Assembly: GCF_003463825.1 (NCBI RefSeq)
Contig: NZ_QSDY01000016.1
Coordinates: forward strand, 1 to 33,243
Origin: Veillonella sp. AM51-8BH
Lineage (GTDB): Bacteria > Bacillota > Negativicutes > Veillonellales > Veillonellaceae
Reading direction: 5' to 3'
Length of the DNA stretch: 33,243 nucleotides
In this document: positions 24,588 to 33,243 of the stretch, in pieces
Layout of the letters: every line of letters starts with the position of its first letter
Position numbering within the stretch: the first letter of the stretch is position 1
Position numbers and translations under genes: made by a program
The notes under the pieces: model-generated
Told to the model about the DNA's origin: nothing
The model's input: only the letters and a program-made list of their open reading frames with translations
Databases searched by the model: none

Positions 24588-25730
24588 ATGAAATATAACA
24601 AAGAACCGTTAAAACTGAATAGTCCGGTATCATTTTGGATGAATTTCCCCAATGAAGAACGCGTGTTTTGGGTGGATCGCCAAAGTGACCGCATCGTTGT
24701 GGGCGCTAAACGTCTAGCGACGGTTAAAGATGATGACGATCGCCATAATTATGCGTATGTATTTTATGGGGATACTTTTTTTGATACTGTAAAAGATCCT
24801 AAATGGTCTAATATGGGCCATGAAATGATTGCTTTTACCCATTATTACATCGTAGAAAATGGAGAGTCCTTCTATCTACATGCTGGTGAAAGTGTACCCA
24901 TTGAGAATTATGAGGTACCTCGAGTTCGTCATAACTACAAGGAAACTAGCGATGATAAGGCGGATTGGAACCGTTTGATGATTGCTATATCTGATGGTAT
25001 CAATAGCGGTGAGATGACTAAGGTCGTTTCCTCTCGTGAGGTAGAATTCACTAGCGAAACACCATATAATGTGTCAAGTATTTTAGCTAATTTAGTCGAT
25101 AATAATCCTAATTGTTTTATTTTTGGCTATGAAAAGGATGGGCGTACCTTTGTAGGGGCATCGCCAGAAATTTTAGTGCGCCATCGTGGCATTGAAATAC
25201 TTAGCTATGCCTTAGCTGGAACAGCCCCAAAGGATGGTCCTAATGCGTGGACGAAGGAACAATTACTAACTAATACAAAAAATATCGTTGAACATAATAT
25301 TGTTCGCGACCGTATCGTAAATACGATGAAACAAATCACTCCTGATGTTACGGTGGGGGAAACCGGCATTATGGAGTTATCTCACCTCTATCATTTGCGT
25401 ACCATAATTACTGCAAAGGATAGTACAAAATCTCTTGTAGAGTGGGCTAAATTGCTCCATCCTACACCAGCTCTTGGTGGTGAACCGAGAGAAAAAGCGC
25501 TGGCGTTGTTACAAGAATACGAATCTCATGAACGCGGTATGTACGCAGCGCCTTTTGGTTTTATGAAGGATATGGGGGACGGCATCGTTGTAGTTGCCAT
25601 ACGATCTGCTCTTATCATGGATAATGTATTGTATGCCTATGCAGGATGTGGCGTTGTAGCTGATTCTGATGCGGATGAAGAATACGCTGAAACTAATAAT
25701 AAAATGCGCACCATTCTTGATGCCTTATAA
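24588..25730 (+). CDS. menF: Isochorismate synthase
   Basis: MenF turns chorismate into isochorismate, the entry step to menaquinone. The 380 residues have the chorismate-utilising enzyme core: MTKVVSSREVEF, FVGASPEILVRHRG, LAGTAPKDG, NIVEHNIVRDRI, HPTPALGGEPREKAL and APFGFMKDMGDG. It is shorter at the N-terminus than many homologues. No clear Shine-Dalgarno precedes the ATG at 24588, unusual among its neighbours. It follows the attenuator-like leader and is the first gene of the men cluster. Confidence 0.94.
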   Translation: MKYNKEPLKLNSPVSFWMNFPNEERVFWVDRQSDRIVVGAKRLATVKDDDDRHNYAYVFYGDTFFDTVKDPKWSNMGHEMIAFTHYYIVENGESFYLHAGESVPIENYEVPRVRHNYKETSDDKADWNRLMIAISDGINSGEMTKVVSSREVEFTSETPYNVSSILANLVDNNPNCFIFGYEKDGRTFVGASPEILVRHRGIEILSYALAGTAPKDGPNAWTKEQLLTNTKNIVEHNIVRDRIVNTMKQITPDVTVGETGIMELSHLYHLRTIITAKDSTKSLVEWAKLLHPTPALGGEPREKALALLQEYESHERGMYAAPFGFMKDMGDGIVVVAIRSALIMDNVLYAYAGCGVVADSDADEEYAETNNKMRTILDAL

Positions 25731-25769
25731 TTGTTTCCGTACCTCTAGGGGTGTTTGAAAGGGAATATA

Positions 25770-27560
25770 ATGAATGAATATATTGCTGCCTTGGTAGATG
25801 AGTTCTACCAACTCGGCGTCCGTCATGCAGTGTTTAGCCCTGGTTCTCGCTCTACGACGATGGCCATGCTGTTCAAGGAGCATGATGGATTTGAAACCTA
25901 TATGAATATAGATGAGCGCTCTGCTAGTTTTATGGCTCTTGGCATTGCAAAGGCTCATAAAGAACCAACTGTACTCGTATGTACTTCTGGTTCTGCTGTG
26001 GCCCATTATTTGCCAGCTGTTTTGGAAGCTCAATATAGCGGGGTACCGCTCATTGTACTATCTGCTGATAGACCTCATACATTATTGCATGTAGGGGCTC
26101 CTCAGACTGTAGATCAACACAAAATCTTTGGTACAGCTGTAAACTACTATGAAGAATTAGCAGTGCCTCAAGAATCTCATTACTATACATATCCTCGCCA
26201 AGTAGCGCGTAAAGCGTATATGAAAGCGATGGATACGAAAAAAGGGCCAGTACATATTAATGTGCCTCTCTTTGAACCATTGGTACCAGAATTGAGTCGT
26301 AACCATTTTGAAGCTGGTCGCAGTTCCTTTAAAGTGGTTAAACCAAACTATAGTAGTGTGTTTGGCTGTGATAATAGAACTAATTTGACTCATTTTAATA
26401 ATGCAATTGATATTGCTCATGGAAATGATGGTACAAACGAGATTAATGATTTACTTGAAAGATATGACCGTATCCTTATCCTAGCAGGCCCACAGATCGA
26501 TATAGATGAAGCTAATACGATTCGTTCCTTTGGGGAGGCTTTACAAGCCCCTATTTTGGCTGATCCGTTGTCTAATGTAAGACGACGTTATAACTCGGCG
26601 GATAATCAAAGCAATAAAGAGGGGATTGATACTAATAATGTTGTTATCTCTACGTATGATGCATTATTAGCAGGGCAAGCTCTTTGGAATGAGTTAAAAC
26701 CAAATTGTGTAATTCAGTTTGGTCAAATTGTTGTATCGAAACGTGTACAACAGATGATTGCTAGCTGGACTGATGTGGAGTATATCGAGGTAAATCCTAC
26801 CATGGACTCTATGAATCCAACAGATAAAACTACCATGCATATCCAAGCTAGCATTGATGTATTTACACATTTGTATGGCAAAAATAATAACTCTGATGAG
26901 TACTTAAACATATGGCAACGATTAGAACAAGAGGGTAAAAAACAACTAAGTACAGCTATTGATGAGCCTCATTGCTTTGAAGGCCGAACTATACGCGAGA
27001 TACAAGAACACATTCCTGAAGATGGACAAATTTTTGTTGCCAATAGTATGACGATTCGCGATTTTGATTACTTCTGGTTCAGTGGAGAATCTAAGGCGGT
27101 TCTTTACGGTAATCGAGGTGTCAATGGTATTGATGGCACTATTTCAACGGCTCTAGGACTGGCAACAAATGGTAAACCTACATATCTAGTAACGGGGGAT
27201 TTATCCTTGTTCCACGATTTGAATGGCTTGGCGGTAGCGAAAACCCATAATTTAAACTTAACTATTATTTTGCATAATAATGATGGCGGCGGTATTTTTG
27301 AATACTTACCTCAAAAGGGGACAAAGCATTTTGACTACTTGTTCTCTACATCACAAGGTTTAGATTACAGTGGGGCTGCAAAACTCTATGGTTGTGGCTA
27401 TACTAAAATCTCCAGCCCCGATGAGTTGAGTTCTGTATTGGCTAATGTTAGTCAAGAAATAGGCGTTCATATCATTGAAATTCCTACAAATAGGGAATAT
27501 AGCAGAGAATTGCATAAGAAATATACGAAGGTTTCAGTTGATATGGAGGCATTACTATGA
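25770..27560 (+). CDS. menD: SEPHCHC synthase
   Basis: MenD is a ThDP enzyme that adds 2-oxoglutarate-derived succinic semialdehyde to isochorismate. The 596 residues are typical. Motifs: FSPGSRSTTMAM and the Glu-bearing YMNIDERSASFMALG near the N-terminus, TSGSAVAHYLPAV, and the C-terminal ThDP site GDLSLFHDLNGL with NNDGGGIFEYLP. The ATG at 25770 follows AAAGGGA; a TTG at 25755 is rejected as start. It overlaps menH by 4 bases. Confidence 0.97.
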   Translation: MNEYIAALVDEFYQLGVRHAVFSPGSRSTTMAMLFKEHDGFETYMNIDERSASFMALGIAKAHKEPTVLVCTSGSAVAHYLPAVLEAQYSGVPLIVLSADRPHTLLHVGAPQTVDQHKIFGTAVNYYEELAVPQESHYYTYPRQVARKAYMKAMDTKKGPVHINVPLFEPLVPELSRNHFEAGRSSFKVVKPNYSSVFGCDNRTNLTHFNNAIDIAHGNDGTNEINDLLERYDRILILAGPQIDIDEANTIRSFGEALQAPILADPLSNVRRRYNSADNQSNKEGIDTNNVVISTYDALLAGQALWNELKPNCVIQFGQIVVSKRVQQMIASWTDVEYIEVNPTMDSMNPTDKTTMHIQASIDVFTHLYGKNNNSDEYLNIWQRLEQEGKKQLSTAIDEPHCFEGRTIREIQEHIPEDGQIFVANSMTIRDFDYFWFSGESKAVLYGNRGVNGIDGTISTALGLATNGKPTYLVTGDLSLFHDLNGLAVAKTHNLNLTIILHNNDGGGIFEYLPQKGTKHFDYLFSTSQGLDYSGAAKLYGCGYTKISSPDELSSVLANVSQEIGVHIIEIPTNREYSRELHKKYTKVSVDMEALL

Positions 27561-28417
27561 GTCAGTATTTTTGCAGTATTGTAGATAATGCTTTATGCAA
27601 TCCAGCTCAGCGCATGTACTTTGACTTAGGGGAATACCGCTACGGTTTGACTGTAGTTGGCGATGGGGAACCTATCGTGTGTCTCCACGGTTTCTCCGAA
27701 TCGAGCTACACTTGGGACGCTATTAATCTGCCTGGATATCGATTGGTCCGTATCGATTTGATAGGTCATGGTGATTCTGATATTCCTGAAGAGGATGAGG
27801 CTTATACCATTCCTAAAATGATAGAGGATTTACATACCGTTATCTATCACATGGTAGGTGATAGATATTATCTCATGGGCTACTCCATGGGGGCCCGTAT
27901 AGCGCTTTCCTATGCATTACAATATGACAGCGAAATAGAAGGGCTTATCCTTGAAAGTGGTTCTGTGGGGATTGCTTCAGACGTTGAACGAGCAGCACGC
28001 CGTAAAGCCGATGAAGAATTAGCACACCATATAGAACATAACGATGGCTCTTGGTTCGCTTCGCGTTGGGCGGAGGCTCCTATTTTTGAAAGTCAAAAGC
28101 AGCTTTTACCAGCGGTCACTGAATTAATTCATTTACGTCGTTCTCATAATAGTCCGTACGCATTAGCATGCACCCTTCGTGGGTCAGGCCAAGGTGTTAT
28201 GACATATATAGGTGATCAGTTAGAAAAATTATCATGTAAAGGCTTATATGTGAGTGGCGCATTAGATACAAAATATACTACAATAGGAAGAGATGTATTT
28301 GGCAAGTTGCCAAACTTTAAACATGTCGTCGTCGAAGGGGCGGGACATAATGTACATATAGAAAAACCGCAGGCCTTTGAACAAGCGGTATTAGATTTTT
28401 TACATAAGAAAGGTTAA
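27557..28417 (+). CDS. menH: SHCHC synthase (alpha/beta hydrolase)
   Basis: MenH removes pyruvate from SEPHCHC to give SHCHC. The 286 residues form an alpha/beta hydrolase: oxyanion region [12 protein letters not shown], nucleophile elbow [10 protein letters not shown], and catalytic His in [11 protein letters not shown]. It starts within the menD stop (ATGA overlap) and ends five bases before menB, so position and fold together support menH over a generic hydrolase. Confidence 0.92.
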   Translation: MSQYFCSIVDNALCNPAQRMYFDLGEYRYGLTVVGDGEPIVCLHGFSESSYTWDAINLPGYRLVRIDLIGHGDSDIPEEDEAYTIPKMIEDLHTVIYHMVGDRYYLMGYSMGARIALSYALQYDSEIEGLILESGSVGIASDVERAARRKADEELAHHIEHNDGSWFASRWAEAPIFESQKQLLPAVTELIHLRRSHNSPYALACTLRGSGQGVMTYIGDQLEKLSCKGLYVSGALDTKYTTIGRDVFGKLPNFKHVVVEGAGHNVHIEKPQAFEQAVLDFLHKKG

Positions 28418-28421
28418 GTCC

Positions 28422-29264
28422 ATGAGCAAATTTGATTGGAAAGTATTGGATCGTAATTATGAAGATGTAATTTACGAAACATATAATGGCATTGCAAAGA
28501 TTACTATTAATCGCCCACAGGTACGTAACGCGTTCCGTCCTAAAACTGTTATGGAGTTAATCGATGCTTTCACAGTAGCTCGTGAAGATAACGAAGTAGG
28601 CGTAATCGTATTGACTGGTGCAAACCACGGTCAAGGTGAAGATAAAGAAGCATTCTGCTCCGGTGGTGACCAAAGCGTACGCGGTCATGGTGGCTATGTA
28701 GGTGAAGATAATGTACCTCGTTTGAACGTTCTTGATTTACAACGTTTGATTCGCGTTATCCCAAAACCTGTCATCGCTATGGTTAATGGCTTTGCTATCG
28801 GTGGTGGCCATGTATTGCACATCGTATGTGACCTTACCATCGCTTCTGAAAATGCTAAATTTGGTCAAACTGGTCCTCGCGTAGGTTCCTTCGATGCTGG
28901 TTATGGTGCAGGTTACTTGGCTCGTATGATCGGCCATAAACGCGCTCGTGAAGTATGGTTCCTTTGCCGTCAATACACAGCTGCTCAAGCCTATGAAATG
29001 GGCATGGTTAACTGTGTTGTACCATTTGACAAATTGGAAGAAGAAACAGTTCAATGGTGTAACGAAATTCTTGAATTGTCCCCAATGGCATTGCGCATGT
29101 TAAAAGGTGCCTTCAATGCCGATACTGACGGTCTTGCAGGCTTACAACAATTCGCAGGCGACGCTACATTGATGTACTACACAATCGATGAAGCAAAAGA
29201 AGGTCGTGACGCATTTAAAGAAAAACGCAAACCGAACTTCAAACAATTCCCTAAATTCCCTTAA
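28422..29264 (+). CDS. menB: 1,4-dihydroxy-2-naphthoyl-CoA synthase
   Basis: MenB is a crotonase-fold enzyme that cyclises o-succinylbenzoyl-CoA. The 280 residues include [27 protein letters not shown] (oxyanion region), [19 protein letters not shown], and [19 protein letters not shown], all diagnostic of MenB rather than other crotonases. Codon use appears more biased to preferred codons than in the neighbours, suggesting high expression. A hairpin follows before menE. Confidence 0.97.
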   Translation: MSKFDWKVLDRNYEDVIYETYNGIAKITINRPQVRNAFRPKTVMELIDAFTVAREDNEVGVIVLTGANHGQGEDKEAFCSGGDQSVRGHGGYVGEDNVPRLNVLDLQRLIRVIPKPVIAMVNGFAIGGGHVLHIVCDLTIASENAKFGQTGPRVGSFDAGYGAGYLARMIGHKRAREVWFLCRQYTAAQAYEMGMVNCVVPFDKLEEETVQWCNEILELSPMALRMLKGAFNADTDGLAGLQQFAGDATLMYYTIDEAKEGRDAFKEKRKPNFKQFPKFP

Positions 29265-29321
29265 TCAGAACGTAGTACCAGTCTATTACTAGGAATGGGA
29301 TGTATTATAAAAACGACAAGT

Positions 29322-29347
29322 GCGCCTCTATATGAGGCGCCTTTCTT
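29322..29347 (+). terminator. Hairpin between menB and menE
   Basis: GCGCCTC pairs perfectly with GAGGCGC around TATAT, followed by CTTTCTT. The T tract is imperfect, so it may be a partial terminator that lowers menE-C-I expression, or an mRNA stabiliser for menB. Confidence 0.6.
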
Positions 29348-29409
29348 ATAATATCTTTGGTTATTAATTACTAATCATAAGGCATTATCTTTAGATACGA
29401 GGTGAGACG

Positions 29410-30795
29410 ATGGAATGGTTACGGTATGGTGTACAGCACTATCCTGATCGCATATGTATAAATGAATATACTTATAACGATATATATGGCGGTGTGCTTC
29501 ATGTGGCTAGTGAATTGCTACCTCTTGAAAGCTCCCGTGTGGCCATTTTATCGGACAACTCTGTTACTATGGCAATCTATGTACTGGCAGCTATGCTAGC
29601 TCATAAAGAGGTATTGCTGCTGAATGTACATCTTAAGCCCAATGAGATAGAAAACCAATTGAAACAATTAGGTATTACTACCGTATTACATAGTAAAGAA
29701 CGACATAATCAACTGCCTAGTTCACTATGTGCCATTGAGTTTGAACCGCTAGAATCCATTCTGTCTAATCTGAATTTAGAGGACACTTTCGATTGGAACT
29801 TTGATGATGCAGACATTGCGGCCATTATGAACACTAGCGCTACAACAGGTCAGTTTAAATCAGTACCACTTCGATGGGGGCAAATTAGAGCTCATGTACA
29901 AGCATCTCAAGAGGTGCTAGGTAAAACTGCACAAGACAATTGGCTTATGGTATTGCCCTTGTTCCATGTCAGTGGATTATCTATCTTGATGCGCTCTCTT
30001 TATAATGGAACGGCTGTCACTATCTTGCCTAAATACGATGAAGCAAAGATTTTAGAACTCATTGAAGCAGAGAAAATCAATATGATGTCTCTCGTGCCTA
30101 CTATTTTGACCCAATTAGAACCGAAGATTACACATCATACATTACGAGTGATTTTGCTCGGTGGAGAGTTCATTCCTATGGCGCTTATTGATGCTTGTGA
30201 AAAGAAATTGTTACCAATTTACAAGACCTATGGCATGACTGAAACCTTTAGTCAAAGTGTGACATTCTCCGTATTGGATTATCCTCATAAACGAGATTCT
30301 GTAGGCAAACCATTACCTGGTATGCAGATTCGCATTGATAATCCTGATGCGGATGGAGTGGGGGAGATCCATTTGACGGGCCCTATGGTTATGACTGGGT
30401 ATATCGACAAGGAACCTATCAACGGTGATCTTAATACAGATGATATTGGCTATATTGATGAAGATGGCTTTGTATATATTCTGAATCGCCGCAAAGACCT
30501 TATTATCTCTGGTGGTGAAAATATTTACCCTAAGGAATTAGAGGACCTAGTCTATACATTGCCAGCGGTGAAGGAATGTGCCGTTGTACCTGTATCTGAT
30601 CCTAAATGGGGGCAGGTACCAGCTCTATTTATAGCCTTTCATGATGGTGAAAGTATGACAGCCGATGAGATTCTATCCTTTATGACTTCTTCCTTAGCAA
30701 AGTACAAAATCCCTAAATATGTAAGAATTTTACCTGCATTGCCTCGTAATGGGACCGGTAAAATTGTGCGTAATGAACTGCGTTTAGAAGATTGA
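29410..30795 (+). CDS. menE: o-Succinylbenzoate-CoA ligase
   Basis: MenE is an adenylate-forming acyl-CoA ligase that activates o-succinylbenzoate. The 461 residues hold the P-loop-like NTSATTGQFKSVPL (the usual S-G-T-T-G is S-A-T-T-G here), TYGMTETFSQ, NTDDIGYIDEDGFVYI, the hinge NRRKDLIISGGENIYP and the C-terminal Lys in GTGKIVRNEL. GAGGTGAG precedes the ATG. It lies 145 bases after menB, past a hairpin, and 7 bases before menC. Confidence 0.95.
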   Translation: MEWLRYGVQHYPDRICINEYTYNDIYGGVLHVASELLPLESSRVAILSDNSVTMAIYVLAAMLAHKEVLLLNVHLKPNEIENQLKQLGITTVLHSKERHNQLPSSLCAIEFEPLESILSNLNLEDTFDWNFDDADIAAIMNTSATTGQFKSVPLRWGQIRAHVQASQEVLGKTAQDNWLMVLPLFHVSGLSILMRSLYNGTAVTILPKYDEAKILELIEAEKINMMSLVPTILTQLEPKITHHTLRVILLGGEFIPMALIDACEKKLLPIYKTYGMTETFSQSVTFSVLDYPHKRDSVGKPLPGMQIRIDNPDADGVGEIHLTGPMVMTGYIDKEPINGDLNTDDIGYIDEDGFVYILNRRKDLIISGGENIYPKELEDLVYTLPAVKECAVVPVSDPKWGQVPALFIAFHDGESMTADEILSFMTSSLAKYKIPKYVRILPALPRNGTGKIVRNELRLED

Positions 30796-30802
30796 GGCGC
30801 TT

Positions 30803-31954
30803 ATGAATGATATTTTAAATTTTAAAAGTATAACTACATATCGCCTTAAACTACCGTTGAAGTTTAATTTTAAAACCGCCAAGGGTGAGGTAAAAGAACG
30901 AGAAACCATTGTAATCCGCATTGAGGACCAACAAGGTTATGTTGGCTATGGGGAATGTGTGGCTTTCACAGACCCATTCTATACGGCGGAAACTGTAGAT
31001 ACCTGTTGGAAAAAATTGGTGGATGATTATATATTTAATCTCCGCTTGATGCGGCCTAAAGCGCTTATGACCTATGTACGGCAGTTGCAATTCTGGCTCA
31101 ATCGAGATCATATGCCGATGACCATTGCTGCTGTAGAGAATGCCCTTATCAATCTTCATTGTGAGAGACTGGGTGTAAATTCTGTTTCCTATATCATGGG
31201 GCAGCCCTTACAAGACACCATTGAAAGTGGCGTTGTCATCGGTGATGTACCGATGGAACAATTGTTAGATACCGTAGAAGCCCATGTGGCAAATGGTTGT
31301 AAGCGCATTAAATTAAAGGTAAATCCCATAGATGGCTATGAACGAGTATCTCTCGTCCGTAAGCAGTATCCAAACTTAGTCTTAGCTGCTGATGCAAACC
31401 AAAGCTATTCGTATAATGACATCGATAAGGTTCGTCAATTCAACGATTTGAAGTTAGCCTGCATAGAAGAGCCCTTTGCTATGACGACGCTCCAATCCTA
31501 TAAGGAATGGAAGTGGGAACGTCTTAACAATGATGATTGGAATATTGAAACACCTATCTGTTTAGATGAATCTATATTAGGCTATGATGATTTATCCTAT
31601 GCTATTGAATATGGTCTAATTGATGTACTTAATATAAAAGTAGGGCGCATGGGCGGTCTTGTGCCAACAAAGGCAGCTATTAATCTTTGTAGAGAAAGTC
31701 ATATTCCGTATTGGATTGGTAGCATGGTGGAGTCTGGAGTTTCTAAAATGCTCCATGCTCAACTCGCTGCACTAGGTGATTCCTATATGGTAGGAGACCT
31801 ATCGGATTCCAATAGATACTTTGAACGAGACCTCATCTATCCCGACCTCACTTTTAAAAATGGTGTAATGCACGTACCTGATGGTGATGGGTTAGGTGTA
31901 ACTGTTTTTGATGATCGATTAGAAGCGTATTGTGTGGAGAAACGAACACTATGA
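30803..31954 (+). CDS. menC: o-Succinylbenzoate synthase
   Basis: MenC dehydrates SHCHC to o-succinylbenzoate. The 383 residues are of the enolase superfamily: N-terminal capping domain (YRLKLPLKFNFKTAKG, GYGECVAF), then barrel motifs KRIKLKVNP (catalytic Lys pair), LAADANQSY (metal Asp), CIEEPF (metal Glu), CLDES (metal Asp) and LNIKVGRMGG (catalytic Lys). It sits between menE and menI and overlaps menI by 4 bases. Confidence 0.95.
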   Translation: MNDILNFKSITTYRLKLPLKFNFKTAKGEVKERETIVIRIEDQQGYVGYGECVAFTDPFYTAETVDTCWKKLVDDYIFNLRLMRPKALMTYVRQLQFWLNRDHMPMTIAAVENALINLHCERLGVNSVSYIMGQPLQDTIESGVVIGDVPMEQLLDTVEAHVANGCKRIKLKVNPIDGYERVSLVRKQYPNLVLAADANQSYSYNDIDKVRQFNDLKLACIEEPFAMTTLQSYKEWKWERLNNDDWNIETPICLDESILGYDDLSYAIEYGLIDVLNIKVGRMGGLVPTKAAINLCRESHIPYWIGSMVESGVSKMLHAQLAALGDSYMVGDLSDSNRYFERDLIYPDLTFKNGVMHVPDGDGLGVTVFDDRLEAYCVEKRTL

Positions 31955-32328
31955 ATTTGATTGAAGCTTTACAAATTGAAAAGCCTTATATGACAAGTGA
32001 CACTACATGTGTGGCAAAAATGAATTTAGGTGACTTTCATAAGCAACCGCAAGGTTACCTAAATGGAGGGGCGACCCTAGCCTTTGCAGAAATTGCAGCT
32101 GGAATGATGAGTAACGAACTCATTGGTGCTGATAAATTTGGCGTAGGTCAATCTATTACAGCTAACCACTTGCGCCCTGTACGATGTGAAGGCTCTTTAA
32201 CAGCCCATGGTACACTATTGGTGAAAGGGAAAACTTCACATGTATGGCGCTTTGACATGAAGGACGATGCAGAACGACTCATCTCACAAGTGACCGTAAC
32301 ATTATCCATTGTGGACTTTGATCGGTAA
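31951..32328 (+). CDS. menI: DHNA-CoA thioesterase (hotdog fold)
   Basis: This is a 125-residue PaaI/YdiI-type hotdog thioesterase, placed to release 1,4-dihydroxy-2-naphthoate from its CoA ester. It has the family stretch GYLNGGATLAFAEIAAG, with the catalytic Glu kept but Asn where the family often has His (HGG), and GVGQSITANHLRP. The ATG at 31951 overlaps the menC stop (ATGA); an upstream start at 31930 inside menC is unlikely. The role is assigned by fold and operon position. Confidence 0.85.
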   Translation: MNLIEALQIEKPYMTSDTTCVAKMNLGDFHKQPQGYLNGGATLAFAEIAAGMMSNELIGADKFGVGQSITANHLRPVRCEGSLTAHGTLLVKGKTSHVWRFDMKDDAERLISQVTVTLSIVDFDR

Positions 32329-32428
32329 TAGATAATAACAAATAACTAATAACTAATAACTAATAACTAATAACTAATAACTAATAACTAGTGCGTAATA
32401 CGTAATAGGTAATAGATAATAGATAATG
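32324..32428 (+). repeat. Array of 15 in-phase heptanucleotides
   Basis: 105 bases divide exactly into 15 seven-base units: GGTAATA, GATAATA, ACAAATA, six ACTAATA, ACTAGTG, two CGTAATA, GGTAATA, GATAATA and GATAATG. The first unit overlaps the menI stop codon. The array ends just before the terminator. It is a likely variable-number locus. Confidence 0.9.
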
Positions 32429-32430
32429 AT

Positions 32431-32472
32431 AAAAGGACAGTAAATACTATGTTAGTATCTACTGTCCTTTTT
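32431..32472. terminator. Bidirectional terminator between menI and the DUF2939 gene
   Basis: AAAAGGACAGTA pairs with TACTGTCCTTTT, with an inner ATACTA/TAGTAT helix. It sits between convergent genes with A and T runs on both sides. Confidence 0.88.
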
Positions 32473-32521
32473 AGGTTCCGTATAAGTTAATAATTACTTA
32501 TTGTTTATTGTTTGTTACAAG

Positions 32522-33139
32522 CTATTTACGAGTTACTGTATATAAGTCTTCCATATCTGGAATATCATAAATAACCCAGGTGCCATCACCTAAATGACGC
32601 ATTAAAACTCGTATATCTTTTGTCATATTCTTTTTGTTGTTTTGTATTGTTACGGTTACGATAGCTGTATCTCCATCGTCTTCAGATTTGATATTTTTAA
32701 CCTCTACATCATGCTCTTTGAAAAGACGGCCATCTACAAGCCGATCGACCATAGACATGTTGTCATCACTTTGAGCTGTATTGTTAGTATCTGTTGTAGC
32801 CGGCTGAGATTTAAAGCTGTCTGGATCTTCGATATATTTTCTCATTACATCTTCAATTAAAGATGGACCAAATGTTTTAGCTGCTGCAATAGTAGCTTTA
32901 CCAAATGGATTAGATGTATCTATATATTTATTGCCTTCCCGTTCTAAAATATTTTTTACAATAGATTTTGTATCTATATGGCGTAAAGCTTCATCTGCAT
33001 CTTTGTCTTGTACTGCTTGATGAATAATTTTTAGCGTATATGCCGGTGTGTGGGGGATGTACCACATGAAATACCATGCTGCTGCAAGCGCACCTACAAT
33101 AGCAACAATTAAAATTGTTATAAGTGATTTTGATTTCAT
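32522..33139 (-). CDS. DUF2939-like membrane-anchored protein
   Basis: This is a 205-residue protein with one N-terminal membrane segment (residues 6-28, after MKSKSL) and the rest outside the cytoplasm. Just after the anchor, TPAYTLKIIHQAVQDKDADEALRHID resembles the start of DUF2939 domains; the middle (about 115-130) is a low-complexity Asn/Thr/Asp linker, and the C-terminal part is beta-rich (VEVKNIKSEDDGDTAIVTVT) and ends with a GDGTWVIYDIPDM strand. GGAG precedes the ATG. Function unknown. It is convergent with the men cluster and appears unrelated to it. Only AT-rich sequence follows to the end of the window. Confidence 0.75.
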   Translation of the reverse strand: MKSKSLITILIVAIVGALAAAWYFMWYIPHTPAYTLKIIHQAVQDKDADEALRHIDTKSIVKNILEREGNKYIDTSNPFGKATIAAAKTFGPSLIEDVMRKYIEDPDSFKSQPATTDTNNTAQSDDNMSMVDRLVDGRLFKEHDVEVKNIKSEDDGDTAIVTVTIQNNKKNMTKDIRVLMRHLGDGTWVIYDIPDMEDLYTVTRK

Positions 33140-33243
33140 TGTATTGCTCCAAAGTATTTTATATTAAATTCTTATTATTTATATAATATATATTTATTTT
33201 ATCATAGTCAAAGACGATTCACTATAACTATTAATTAGTAATA

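Noticed and set aside
32324-32428. CRISPR array
   Set aside because: Seven-base units with no spacers; this is a microsatellite-type repeat.

Overview
The window looks like a chromosomal segment of a low-GC Negativicute, most likely Veillonella. The reasons are the family mix (flavodiiron protein, Fe-S type PurF, single-chain PurL, complete men cluster in an anaerobe-style genome), strong AGGAGG ribosome sites and short intergenic spaces. The genus is inferred from protein character and layout only; no search was run.

Layout. (1) 1-5.1 kb: an MFS transporter gene broken by a 1-base frameshift, then peptidase T (minus) divergent from an OPT-family oligopeptide transporter (plus), a peptide uptake and hydrolysis pair. 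(2) 5.1-8.1 kb: a SemiSWEET-like small transporter, an orphan amino-acid-type ABC binding lipoprotein and a homocysteine S-methyltransferase. The intergenic block before the SemiSWEET gene and the one before the binding-protein gene are diverged copies of one another (terminator, promoter, palindrome, leader hairpin). (3) 8.1-9.8 kb: tRNA-Ser(GGA) and a frameshifted flavodiiron protein, both minus. (4) 9.8-16.6 kb: purL (minus), a divergent LysR regulator, then xpt followed by two tandem YbjN-like paralogs. (5) 16.7-24.4 kb: the operon purE-C-F-M-N-H-D, preceded by a promoter, CGAA/TTCG operator-like words and a 30-codon leader ORF that runs straight through an intrinsic terminator. (6) 24.4-32.3 kb: the menaquinone cluster menF-D-H-B-E-C-I, preceded by a terminator/antiterminator-type leader. 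(7) 32.3-33.2 kb: fifteen in-phase heptanucleotide repeats starting over the menI stop codon, a bidirectional terminator and a DUF2939-like membrane-anchored protein (minus).

How the genes work together: with purL, the pur operon covers de novo IMP synthesis except purB (and purK, which is not visible), while xpt supplies purine salvage. The men genes cover chorismate to 1,4-dihydroxy-2-naphthoate; menA and the final methyltransferase are not here.

Four genes (MFS, flavodiiron, purH, purD) each carry one apparent single-base deletion at a short run of identical bases and are otherwise perfectly conserved. I read this as likely sequence error, at least for the pur genes. The best candidates for undescribed biology are the purE leader (pyrBI-like attenuation layout), the menF leader, the duplicated promoter/palindrome block, and the xpt-linked YbjN pair.
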